A stretch of DNA of 5,478 bases from Methylovirgula sp. Lineage in GTDB: Bacteria > Pseudomonadota > Alphaproteobacteria > Rhizobiales > Beijerinckiaceae. The stretch spans positions 1 through 5,478 of the forward strand of contig JASHUD010000212.1 of the NCBI GenBank assembly GCA_030040215.1, given 5' to 3'. Position numbers and translations under genes: made by a program. The notes under the pieces were generated by a model. That model saw nothing but the letters and a program-made list of their open reading frames with translations, ran no database searches and was not told where the DNA came from. This document shows positions 1-5,332 of this stretch, piece after piece (position 1 is the first letter of the stretch; each line of letters begins with the position of its first letter).

Positions 1-96
1 ATCCTTATTGGTCTCTTCGTCGAATTGGCCATCTTCCATTCGATCGAGCGCTGGACAGTCGAGCGTTGGGGGATGCAGAGAACGGCTTCCCGCTGA
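1..96 (+). CDS. ABC transporter permease, C-terminal end (partial; NitT/TauT/SsuC type)
   Basis: The window opens inside a reading frame that runs 31 codons to a TGA at 94-96. The peptide begins with a hydrophobic stretch (ILIGLFVELAIF) and ends with a basic tail containing ERWTVERWGMQR. That is how inner-membrane permeases of the nitrate/sulfonate/taurine ABC family typically end: the last transmembrane helix, then a cytoplasmic E-R-x-T-V-x-R-W-G-M tail. Such permeases pair with a periplasmic binding protein and an ATPase to import small anions or organic sulfur compounds, but the substrate cannot be read from this tail. Only the 3' end is present. The next gene starts 37 bases downstream on the same strand, so the two are probably in one operon. 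The family call rests on a remembered tail pattern over a short peptide. Confidence 0.6.
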   Translation: MLIGLFVELAIFHSIERWTVERWGMQRTASR

Positions 97-133
97 AGGC
101 AAAAAGAACCGGCAGATGGGAGATAGATAAGCT

Positions 134-1282
134 TTGAGTCTCGCTGACGGCGAAGATGGCTTTCACCTGTGGGTTTTCTCCGACGCGCATGTAGCGACCG
201 ACAAGGCGGTCTCGGATGCCATCCGCAATGGCATGGAATTCGTTCCGCCCGTCGGCTATCCCGAAAGTCTCGCCAACGCATTGCGCCAATCGGAATTCGG
301 CGGAGAACTCGGCGGTCCGCGTTTTCGCTGGGACTTAGCCCTCGATCTCGGCGACAACGCGGGGCTTTGGGATCTGCCGGACGATCGGCAGGGCCTAGAA
401 GTAATCCGTCAGTTCGGCGCGCTTCGCCATCATCGGCGCGAACAGATCTATTCCATAGCCGGCAACCATGACGCCTCGGCAGGAGACGCGCCGTCGAGTC
501 GTGGGAAACCCGAGAACTGGTGGTTTCGCAAATGGATCGATCCGATCGGAGAAAATACGGCGACTTCCGGCGTCGATCCGACACTGCGGCCTTATCCGGT
601 TGAAGGCACTTGGGAGCGATATAGCTTTCGCATCGGCAATCTGCGTTTTCTGATGATGAGCGATCGCAACGATCTGCCGTACCCCGTCGGTCGCATGGCG
701 ACAGGCGGCGGATCGCCGGCCGGTGCGGTAACCGCTGAGACTTTCACCTGGTGGCATGAGCAAGTCGAAGCGGCCGGCGACGACATCGTGATCAGCTGCC
801 ATCACCACATGCTGCGCGAGACCACGGTAGGCTCGGGCGATTTTGAAGGCGTATCGCGCTATCCGGACGGCCGCTACCGGCACGGCCGCTACCATGGGGT
901 CGACGGCGCGCCCGAAGGCGCATCCTACCTATATTTCGTCGATGACGAGCCGAAAGCGCAGCGCTTCGAGACCTATCTCGCCGAGCACCCCGGATCCGTC
1001 GCTCTCTGGCTGGGGGGCCATACGCATACATTCCCGGGGGACATCCTCAACGGACGCAGCCATGTCGAGCGCCGCTGGGGAACGCATTTCGTCAATTGCG
1101 CGCAACTTTCCAAATACCATTCCTTCGTGACCTGCCCGCCGATGAGCCGGCATTTTACCTTCACGCCCGGATCATCCTTGGTACGCCTGCGCTGTTACCT
1201 GCACGATGACAGCATCGCACCACAAGGCTGGTATCTGCCCGAGGAACGTGTGCTGGAACTTGGCGGTCCCTTTCTTCGGTGA
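134..1282 (+). CDS. Metallophosphoesterase (calcineurin-like phosphoesterase family)
   Basis: A complete 382-residue protein carries the metal-binding motifs of the calcineurin-like phosphoesterase fold in the right order: D17-x-H19 (FSDAHV), GDN at 73-75 (DLGDN), GNHD at 110-113, a histidine run at 223-225 (CHHH) and GHTH at 295-298. These residues normally hold two divalent metals that hydrolyse phosphomono- or diesters; the substrate cannot be inferred. No signal peptide or membrane segment is seen, so it is probably cytoplasmic. The start is TTG at 134. An in-frame TAA at 128-130 excludes anything further upstream, there is no in-frame ATG or GTG before the essential D17, and a GGGAG ribosome-binding site lies at 118-122. 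It lies 37 bases after the transporter permease and is probably co-transcribed with it. It may process an imported phosphoester, but that is inference. Confidence 0.88.
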   Translation: MSLADGEDGFHLWVFSDAHVATDKAVSDAIRNGMEFVPPVGYPESLANALRQSEFGGELGGPRFRWDLALDLGDNAGLWDLPDDRQGLEVIRQFGALRHHRREQIYSIAGNHDASAGDAPSSRGKPENWWFRKWIDPIGENTATSGVDPTLRPYPVEGTWERYSFRIGNLRFLMMSDRNDLPYPVGRMATGGGSPAGAVTAETFTWWHEQVEAAGDDIVISCHHHMLRETTVGSGDFEGVSRYPDGRYRHGRYHGVDGAPEGASYLYFVDDEPKAQRFETYLAEHPGSVALWLGGHTHTFPGDILNGRSHVERRWGTHFVNCAQLSKYHSFVTCPPMSRHFTFTPGSSLVRLRCYLHDDSIAPQGWYLPEERVLELGGPFLR

Positions 1283-1289
1283 TCGATAA

Positions 1290-1400
1290 AGGCGCCAGCT
1301 TGTCTCCGTTCTTGGCTTCCCCGCTTGGCGAATACCTGAATTCGTAGGAGACATGTACGCCATCGGGACGTTCATCTACGCGCAAGCTGCGCGCCAGGGA
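1290..1400 (-). pseudogene. Probable DUF302-family remnant (C-terminal fragment)
   Basis: Read on the minus strand from about 1400, the frame gives L-A-R-S-L-R-V-D-E-R-P-D-G-V-H-V-S-Y-E, followed by a less convincing tail with R-Y-S-P-S-G-E-A and D-K-L-A. The block VDERPDGVHVSYE closely resembles the strand-turn-strand segment near the end of a DUF302 (TT1751-like) subgroup, which I recall as V-D-E-R-P-D-G-V-H-x-S-Y-D followed by A-P-Y-G-N-x-E-A-L and D-L-D-A-K. The remaining 100 or so residues of such a protein are absent: an in-frame TAA lies just upstream near 1410 and no other frame supplies the missing part. I therefore read it as a decayed fragment with no function. A chance resemblance is possible because the match covers only about 13 residues. 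It sits tail-to-tail with the metallophosphoesterase gene. Confidence 0.38.
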
Positions 1401-1444
1401 ACGACATTCTTGTTATCCCAGTCCGCGCGAGCGCTACGCGCCGT

Positions 1445-1729
1445 TTATCGTGCGGCCGGACGTGGCGCCCTGACGTAGCAAATTTCCGGATCGGTAGGGA
1501 ATTTCCCACCCGTCCCGCCACGATATACGGTGTAGCCCGATGGGCAGTCGCTTTCCTTCGCTCTGAATACAACAATAGTTTGAATCATGCCGTTACCTTG
1601 CGCAGTTGCTGCCCCAGCACCATGTGCCTGTTGAACAACCGCGGTCTGCGCGGCGAGGAAAAGTACCGGAAGTGTGACGGCGGCGAGACTTCTAGCCCGC
1701 CTTTTTTTGCCTTGCGCTAGACCGCGCAA
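1445..1729 (-). CDS. Small exported protein of unknown function
   Basis: This predicted 94-residue protein was not recognised. Its N-terminus is a convincing signal peptide: a basic region (GKKRRAR), a hydrophobic core (LAAVTLPVLFLAAQ) and an Ala/Gly-rich cleavage region (AHGAGAA). The mature part is only about 55 residues. It has a beta-like stretch (MIQTIVVFRA), two cysteines in DCPSGY and EICYV that could form one disulfide, and a Gly-rich turn (YRGGTGG). I chose the TTG at 1729 because AGGAGAG lies about six bases upstream and a -10-like TATATT sits at 1757-1762. The ATG at 1777 would leave that promoter inside the gene, has GGGAG touching the start codon, and would put 16 extra residues in front of the basic region. 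It is divergent from the formyltransferase. Existence as a gene is likely, and the role is unknown. Confidence 0.6.
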   Translation of the reverse strand: MRGLAQGKKRRARSLAAVTLPVLFLAAQTAVVQQAHGAGAATAQGNGMIQTIVVFRAKESDCPSGYTVYRGGTGGKFPTDPEICYVRAPRPAAR

Positions 1730-1756
1730 CAGGTCTCTCCTCTGCTTTCGCTTTCT

Positions 1757-1762
1757 AATATA
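1757..1762 (-). promoter_or_regulatory. Candidate -10 element for the small exported protein gene
   Basis: On the minus strand these bases read TATATT, one mismatch from the sigma-70 -10 consensus, in an AT-rich patch of otherwise GC-rich DNA. Transcription would start near 1750 and give a 5' leader of about 20 bases carrying the AGGAG ribosome-binding site before the TTG at 1729. No good -35 hexamer is found 16-18 bases upstream, so the call is tentative. Confidence 0.35.
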
Positions 1763-1951
1763 GGGTGGTAATAACATCTCCCGTTGTCCCGCAACGCGCG
1801 GGGTGCGCCCGGCGGCCGAACACGGACTCTTGAACGGCCCGTCGCCGATGTTCGACCTAAACCGCAGCGCCCGCCTCGACAGCTCCAGCCCCCTCAACTA
1901 AAAATTGCGTGCCGCTGTGCAGTATGCTCCTGCTCGTCGATAGGACAAGCG

Positions 1952-2716
1952 ATGCCGGATACGGTCGTCCTCGCCGTCGATAGCATCTGGATGCGCGTGA
2001 TCGTAAACGCCCTACGTCGCCATTTCGGCGACGTGCCCTTGATTATCGAAAACAAGGAACCAGTCGCCGCGTTCTTGCGCCGACGACTCCGCCGTCTTGG
2101 TCCTATTGCGGTATTCGGGCAACTTGCCTTTATCCCCTTAAGCCGAATCCAGCGGGCCTTCTATCGCCGCAACGAGCAGGATTTTCTCAATCAGGCGGGA
2201 TTAGACGGGAGTTCCATCACCTTCGACCGGTTTCGAGTTCGTTCGATAAACGATGCGCGTACGATCGAACTTTTGCAAAGCTTGAAACCCAAAGTAGTCG
2301 TGGTGTTCCAGACACGAATCCTGGCGCGCCGCGTGCTTGAAAGCGTCCCCGCCGTTTTCATCAACATCCATACCGGCATCACGCCGCAATACCGCGGCTT
2401 GCACGGCGCCTATTGGGCGCTTGCCAAGGGAGATCCGGAGAATTGCGGAGTGACCATCCATCGCATCGACGCCGGCGTCGATACCGGGGCGATCATCGCA
2501 CAGTCGCGCATCGCGCCGCCCCGCTCCGCGAATTATTCCACCTATCACTGGTATCAACTCGTGGTCGCATTGCCGCTGCTCATAACCGCGGTGGAGCAAG
2601 CTCTCACGGGCCGGCTCGCGATCTCCGACCCGACCCCGGGGATCGCCTCGCGACGCTATTACCAGCCCACTCTGTGGGGATATTTATGTACCGGCTGGCG
2701 GCGCAATGTTTGGTAG
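1952..2716 (+). CDS. Formyltransferase family protein (sugar/amine N-formyltransferase-like)
   Basis: A 254-residue protein with the formyl transferase fold (PF00551). The catalytic signature is clear: N138 and H140 in FINIHTG, the loop QYRGLHGAYWAL at about 147-158, then GVTIHRIDAGVDTG with the catalytic aspartate at D177. The Asn-His-Asp triad transfers a formyl group from 10-formyltetrahydrofolate. It is shorter than Met-tRNA formyltransferase (about 310 residues) and lacks that enzyme's C-terminal tRNA-binding domain. It resembles the compact N-formyltransferases found near surface-polysaccharide genes, so a sugar amine is the best guess for acceptor. The ATG at 1952 has AGGA six bases upstream. 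The frame stays open back to 1784, but that extension is Arg/Pro-rich and unlike the family. No sugar-nucleotide genes are adjacent, so it appears isolated. Confidence 0.85.
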   Translation: MPDTVVLAVDSIWMRVIVNALRRHFGDVPLIIENKEPVAAFLRRRLRRLGPIAVFGQLAFIPLSRIQRAFYRRNEQDFLNQAGLDGSSITFDRFRVRSINDARTIELLQSLKPKVVVVFQTRILARRVLESVPAVFINIHTGITPQYRGLHGAYWALAKGDPENCGVTIHRIDAGVDTGAIIAQSRIAPPRSANYSTYHWYQLVVALPLLITAVEQALTGRLAISDPTPGIASRRYYQPTLWGYLCTGWRRNVW

Positions 2717-2833
2717 TGCAAACGACGGCTCAAGGGCGGCCGGCTTGATCGCCTCCCGTTCTTTGCGGCTCATTGACCTATCAACGGGACCGCCGGGATC
2801 TCCACGGAACGGAGTCCCCTCGGGGTCAGCACT

Positions 2834-2850
2834 GCGCCGCTAAGCGGCGC
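2834..2850. terminator. Perfect inverted repeat between convergent genes, possible bidirectional terminator
   Basis: GCGCCGC (2834-2840), a three-base TAA loop and GCGGCGC (2844-2850) form a perfect 7-bp GC stem. It lies 118 bases after the formyltransferase stop and 14 bases after the redoxin stop on the opposite strand, which is where a transcript end is expected. Neither side has a run of T, so it is not a canonical intrinsic terminator. It may act with Rho or simply stabilise 3' ends. Confidence 0.4.
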
Positions 2851-2864
2851 GTCGAGTTCACTCA

Positions 2865-3485
2865 TCAGCTCGAATATTTGACCGCGCAACCATAGGGGCG
2901 TGTCACGGGATGCGGCACCGGCTTGCCGGCCGCCACCGCCTCCAACGCCTCTCGTGCATAGGGTTCGGCTTTCCGGATGTCCTCGACGCGGGTGGAAGCG
3001 ATGCTATCGGCGCCGCCCATATAGGCGAGATTGCCGTCCGGGCGGATGACGAAAATATGCGGCGTCGTCTGCGCGCCGTAGAGATGGCCGATCACGCCCT
3101 GCGGATCGAGCAGAACATGAGACGGGTCGGCGTTGCGGCTTTTGGTGTCTGCGTTCGCCTGGGCGGCGTCGACATATCCTTGCTCCCCGGGCCCGGAGCT
3201 TGCGATCGTCAGCCAGACCGCACCGAGACGGGCAGCGTCGCGTTGCAATTGTTGCATAGCGCCGCTGCGATACCACTTGCCGACATACGGACAGCCGTCG
3301 TTCGTCCACTCGAGCACGACCGTTTTGCCCTTGAAATCAGCGAGACGGACGGTCTGGCCGTTGCTGTCCACGCCAATGAAGGCGGGCGCGGGCGCGCCGA
3401 TCTTCAGAGCAGCCGCGGCGAGCCCCGGCAGGGAGACGAAGCTTAGCGCCGCGAGCGCGAGCCAGAAATGTATCTTTGGCATCAT
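2865..3485 (-). CDS. Exported redoxin / thioredoxin-like protein (AhpC-TSA/TlpA superfamily)
   Basis: This predicted periplasmic thiol protein of 206 residues has a signal peptide (hydrophobic core WLALAALSFVSL, cleavage near AAAA). A redoxin domain starts at LKIGAPAPAF and includes the FKGKTVVLEW strand, the active-site block NDGCPYVGKWY with C65, and the cis-proline segment TTPHIFVI. It has no CxxC. The only other cysteine is C200 near the C-terminus in PYGCAVKY. I recall this single-Cys CPYV plus late PYGC pattern from a redoxin subgroup in Alphaproteobacteria; C200 could be a resolving residue. AAGG lies about five bases before the chosen ATG at 3485. GTG at 3491 and ATG at 3482 are alternatives, and the GTG touches the Shine-Dalgarno sequence. 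It follows the DsbD-alpha gene by 54 bases on the same strand, which suggests a shared thiol-redox role. Confidence 0.87.
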   Translation of the reverse strand: MMPKIHFWLALAALSFVSLPGLAAAALKIGAPAPAFIGVDSNGQTVRLADFKGKTVVLEWTNDGCPYVGKWYRSGAMQQLQRDAARLGAVWLTIASSGPGEQGYVDAAQANADTKSRNADPSHVLLDPQGVIGHLYGAQTTPHIFVIRPDGNLAYMGGADSIASTRVEDIRKAEPYAREALEAVAAGKPVPHPVTRPYGCAVKYSS

Positions 3486-3539
3486 CGTCACCTTTCAGCT
3501 TCCGGTATGTTCGTATTCTGCGAGGCCAGCGGTTGCACC

Positions 3540-4373
3540 TCAGGACTTGCGTCCGCCCTCTTGCGGCGGCGCGATGATTGTCAGGAAATTCTCCTTGCCA
3601 GTGGCGTCCTTCACGACGAGCACGCCGGAGAGTGCGGCCTTCGGATCAAATGTCTGGCCCGGCTTCAATGCGAGCGAGAGCCTGCCCTCGGCAACCGAGA
3701 GCGTTTGCTGCGCAAGGTCATCGATCTCGCCCCAGGCTGCAGGCAGGAACCAGGCTTCGCGAACCGTCTCGGGCGAAAGGCCTTTGCCCGTTAGCAAAAG
3801 CGTTGCGTCCGGCGAGACGGCCGCGGCGTAAGGTGAAGGTCTGGGAATGCGCGCCTCGGCCGCTGCGAAAAGCGGAGCCTCTGCGGAAGGCGAAGCCGCG
3901 CCGACGGGCAGATCGAGGCGCAGACTACCTTCCTCAGGGACGCAAATCTTCTCGCAGATCAGCCAGCTCACCTTGGCCGTGATCGGAAACGATGAAAGGC
4001 CGGAAGGCGGTGTCACAGTGACGGCGAGGAGTACCTCGTTGAGATACGAATAGGTCATTACGGGTCCTTCGGGAACCCGCAGCGGTGTCGGCCACGCGAT
4101 GCCGGAGGCCTTGGCATCCCGGGGCAAAGTGAGATCAAGCTCCGGCGGCTGCCCGGCTCCGCCCGGATTGCTCCAGTAGATATGCCAGCCCTTGGCCAGT
4201 TCGAAATAAAGGCCGAGGCGGAACTGCTTTCCCGGCTCGACAGAGTCGGCATCCGAAACGAGCTTAACCTGGGCGTGCGGCGTCGTGATCGGCGCGCTTT
4301 CGAGCGCATAGGCTGCGCGCGCGCCGACGAAGCCGGCGACGAAAGACAACAGCAACGATAAGACGCGCGCCAT
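3540..4373 (-). CDS. Stand-alone DsbD N-terminal (alpha) domain protein, exported
   Basis: This 277-residue protein matches the N-terminal periplasmic domain of DsbD/ScsB-type thiol:disulfide reductases (PF11412). A signal peptide (VLSLLLSFVAGFVGARAAYA) leads into an immunoglobulin-like domain with family landmarks: GLYFELAKGWHIYWSNPG, YSYLNEVLLAVTV and WLICEKICVPEEGSL. The last holds the redox pair C140 and C144, spaced CX3C. A second beta-rich region follows, then the chain stops at PPQEGGRKS, where full DsbD (about 550-700 residues) would enter its eight-helix membrane domain. That domain and the C-terminal thioredoxin domain are absent. The ATG at 4373 has GAGGA about five bases upstream; a GTG at 4403 would add ten poorly supported residues. 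The redoxin follows, so this protein may pass electrons to it, fed by an unlinked CcdA/DsbD-like membrane protein. That pathway is inferred. Confidence 0.87.
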   Translation of the reverse strand: MARVLSLLLSFVAGFVGARAAYALESAPITTPHAQVKLVSDADSVEPGKQFRLGLYFELAKGWHIYWSNPGGAGQPPELDLTLPRDAKASGIAWPTPLRVPEGPVMTYSYLNEVLLAVTVTPPSGLSSFPITAKVSWLICEKICVPEEGSLRLDLPVGAASPSAEAPLFAAAEARIPRPSPYAAAVSPDATLLLTGKGLSPETVREAWFLPAAWGEIDDLAQQTLSVAEGRLSLALKPGQTFDPKAALSGVLVVKDATGKENFLTIIAPPQEGGRKS

Positions 4374-4433
4374 TGAATCCTCGACATTCGCCAAGCGCGG
4401 CACCGACGCGCACTTGTCCGGAAATCCGCGGCC

Positions 4434-4462
4434 ACTGTCGATTTTGGCCTGGCGAGCGTCAA
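4434..4462 (-). promoter_or_regulatory. Candidate promoter of the DsbD-alpha/redoxin operon
   Basis: On the minus strand TTGACG (4462-4457) is followed by a 17-base spacer and GACAGT (4439-4434). The -35 is near consensus; the -10 is weak. Transcription would begin near 4427 and leave a leader of about 54 bases before the ATG at 4373. It is the best candidate in this gap. A tandem repeat abuts it upstream. Confidence 0.35.
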
Positions 4463-4471
4463 ATCAAGATA

Positions 4472-4501
4472 GGTTGAGTTGGAACGGGTTGAGTTGGAGC
4501 G
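4472..4501. repeat. Tandem 15-bp direct repeat upstream of the DsbD-alpha promoter
   Basis: Two head-to-tail copies, GGTTGAGTTGGAACG (4472-4486) and GGTTGAGTTGGAGCG (4487-4501), differ at one base. Seen from the minus-strand operon, they lie about 10-40 bases upstream of the candidate -35. That is a usual place for an activator, and a 15-bp period puts successive copies on roughly opposite faces of the helix. Slippage duplication with no function is equally possible. Confidence 0.55.
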
Positions 4502-4621
4502 ATGCGTCAAAGGTGCTGCAACGCGCGCGCGTAGGAGCGAGTTCCGAATGAGCGGAGCGTTTGTCGCGCCGCCCCACGAACTGAGAAATCCAAGCGGGAC
4601 CGAATTGTTGGCGTCGCGCGA

Positions 4622-4714
4622 AGCGTCGGGGGAGGCCACGGCGGAACGCTCATTACCGATCCGGCGCTCACCGCGCAGAATCCGACGACCCTTACCCTGC
4701 CGCATGCCGCCTGA
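4622..4714 (+). pseudogene. C-terminal remnant resembling a large repeat/adhesin-type protein
   Basis: The gene-poor stretch 4374-4763 contains, besides the promoter and tandem repeat, one recognisable piece. A plus-strand frame reads G-G-H-G-G-T-L-I-T-D-P-A-L-T-A-Q from about 4631 and ends in L-P-H-A-A with TGA at 4712-4714. The HGGTLITDP motif followed by a short His/Ala tail is how I remember many very large calcium-binding or repeat-rich secreted proteins of Hyphomicrobiales ending. The frame stays open upstream, but before about 4628 it is Arg-rich and unlike such proteins, so the body of the gene is missing. Only about 28 residues support the call, so it is tentative. The stop lies 49 bases before the DUF6165 fragment. 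Confidence 0.35.
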
Positions 4715-4763
4715 CGGAGCGATGCCGACGCCGCGCAAATTTCGGCAAGTCTCGGGAAAGGCC

Positions 4764-5000
4764 ATGGGACATTCGGTGGACGTGCCCGTCGCGCTCGGCG
4801 AATTCATCGACAAGATCACGATTCTCGAGATCAAGCTCGGACGCTTTGCCGACCCGGCCATGCGCAAGAACGTAGCGGCGGAACTCGGTCTCCTCCAGGC
4901 GCGGCGCGAAGAATCCTGCGGCGATGGCGGCGCTTTATGCCTCCGACGACGTCCTTTTATCGCCGGCGGGTCCCATCGTGCGAGGCCGAGAGGCCCTTAG
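4764..5000 (+). pseudogene. DUF6165-family gene, truncated and fused out of frame
   Basis: The ATG at 4764, with GGGA about seven bases upstream, begins a frame whose first 48 or so residues match my memory of the DUF6165 family. It contains VDVPVALGEFIDKITILEIK, then RFADPAMRKNVAAEL and LLQARRE. Family members are about 130 residues, often sit near lipopolysaccharide genes, and have no assigned biochemical role. Here family-like sequence stops at about 4905-4910. The frame runs on to a TAG at 4998-5000 through residues (SCGDGGALCLRRRPF) that are an out-of-frame reading of the next gene, an NTF2-like protein. The resulting 78-residue chimera lacks the C-terminal coiled helices of the family and is unlikely to work. 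The upstream 49 bases look like a normal 5' leader, so only the 3' part was lost. Confidence 0.6.
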
Positions 5001-5235
5001 ATCCTACTACTCGAGGCGATTTGCGTCCGGTGCCTTCGGCCACGCAATAAAAGTTCTTGAAATGCATATTCAGGGAAACGGCGGCTTCGGGATACCCCAA
5101 TTTTCTGTGACCGCGGCACGAAACGACGGGCTGCGCCGGGAGCATGGAAGTATCGTTGCAATTTATCAACGGGATCCCGACGGATGGCACTACTGCCTAG
5201 TGGAACCGAGCGCACCAGAGTTCGCGGAAAAGTAA
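4924..5235 (+). CDS. NTF2/SnoaL-like protein, probably 5'-truncated
   Basis: From the first ATG the frame gives 103 residues of an NTF2-like (SnoaL/DUF4440, SgcJ-type) domain: MAALYASDDVLLSP, then GPIVRGREALRSYYSRRF, a central strand and GSIVAIYQRDPDGWHYCLV close to the end. The fold is a cone-shaped pocket used as an isomerase, hydrolase or binding module, and the ligand is not predictable. Family resemblance continues upstream of the ATG as A-K-N-P-A-A from 4906, which matches the end of the normal first helix (N-x-x-D-P-A-A-M-A-A-L-Y). About 20-25 N-terminal residues are therefore missing, replaced by DUF6165 sequence in another frame. No in-frame start exists between the TAG at 4873 and the ATG at 4924, and no clear ribosome-binding site precedes it. 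Expression is doubtful and it may be a pseudogene. Confidence 0.6.
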   Translation: MAALYASDDVLLSPAGPIVRGREALRSYYSRRFASGAFGHAIKVLEMHIQGNGGFGIPQFSVTAARNDGLRREHGSIVAIYQRDPDGWHYCLVEPSAPEFAEK

Positions 5236-5311
5236 GCGATCGGGTGGGCACGGCCACGGTACGTTCCCGACAAATGTTTCGGCCAACAGTTGCAAGCCGA
5301 TCGAAAGCATA

Positions 5312-5332
5312 TTGCTCATAATCGTTGCACAT
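5312..5332 (-). pseudogene. Possible 5' scrap of a YedK-like (SRAP) gene
   Basis: On the minus strand an ATG at 5332, with AGG about six bases upstream, is followed by codons for M-C-N-D-Y-E-Q. This is the N-terminus I remember for Hyphomicrobiales members of the SOS response-associated peptidase (YedK/HMCES) family, where Cys2 is the residue that crosslinks abasic DNA. After these seven codons the frame stays open to 4997 but shows no further family similarity. Seven residues can match by chance. Confidence 0.22.

Noticed and set aside
395..895. 166-residue minus-strand reading frame opposite the metallophosphoesterase
   Set aside because: The plus strand carries the full set of phosphoesterase motifs; the opposite frame has no recognisable features.
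1425..1441. GCGCG / CGCGC inverted repeat downstream of the small exported protein gene as a terminator
   Set aside because: Only a 5-bp stem with a 7-base loop in very GC-rich DNA and no T-run; such repeats are expected by chance.
1830..1858. TTGAAC followed about 17-18 bases later by a weak -10 as promoter of the formyltransferase
   Set aside because: The downstream hexamer (CGACCT/GACCTA) is too far from consensus to support a call.
1784..1951. In-frame extension of the formyltransferase to a start at 1784, adding 56 residues
   Set aside because: The extension is Arg/Pro/Cys-rich with no family similarity, and the ATG at 1952 has a good AGGA at proper spacing directly before family-like sequence.
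3133..3831. 232-residue plus-strand reading frame opposite the redoxin and DsbD-alpha genes
   Set aside because: It is antisense to two clear coding regions with signal peptides and conserved motifs, and its composition is that of a shadow frame.
4058..4867. 269-residue minus-strand reading frame overlapping the start of the DsbD-alpha gene and the DUF6165 fragment
   Set aside because: It is Arg/Ser-rich, crosses two better-supported genes in other frames and resembles no family; typical of spurious frames in GC-rich DNA.
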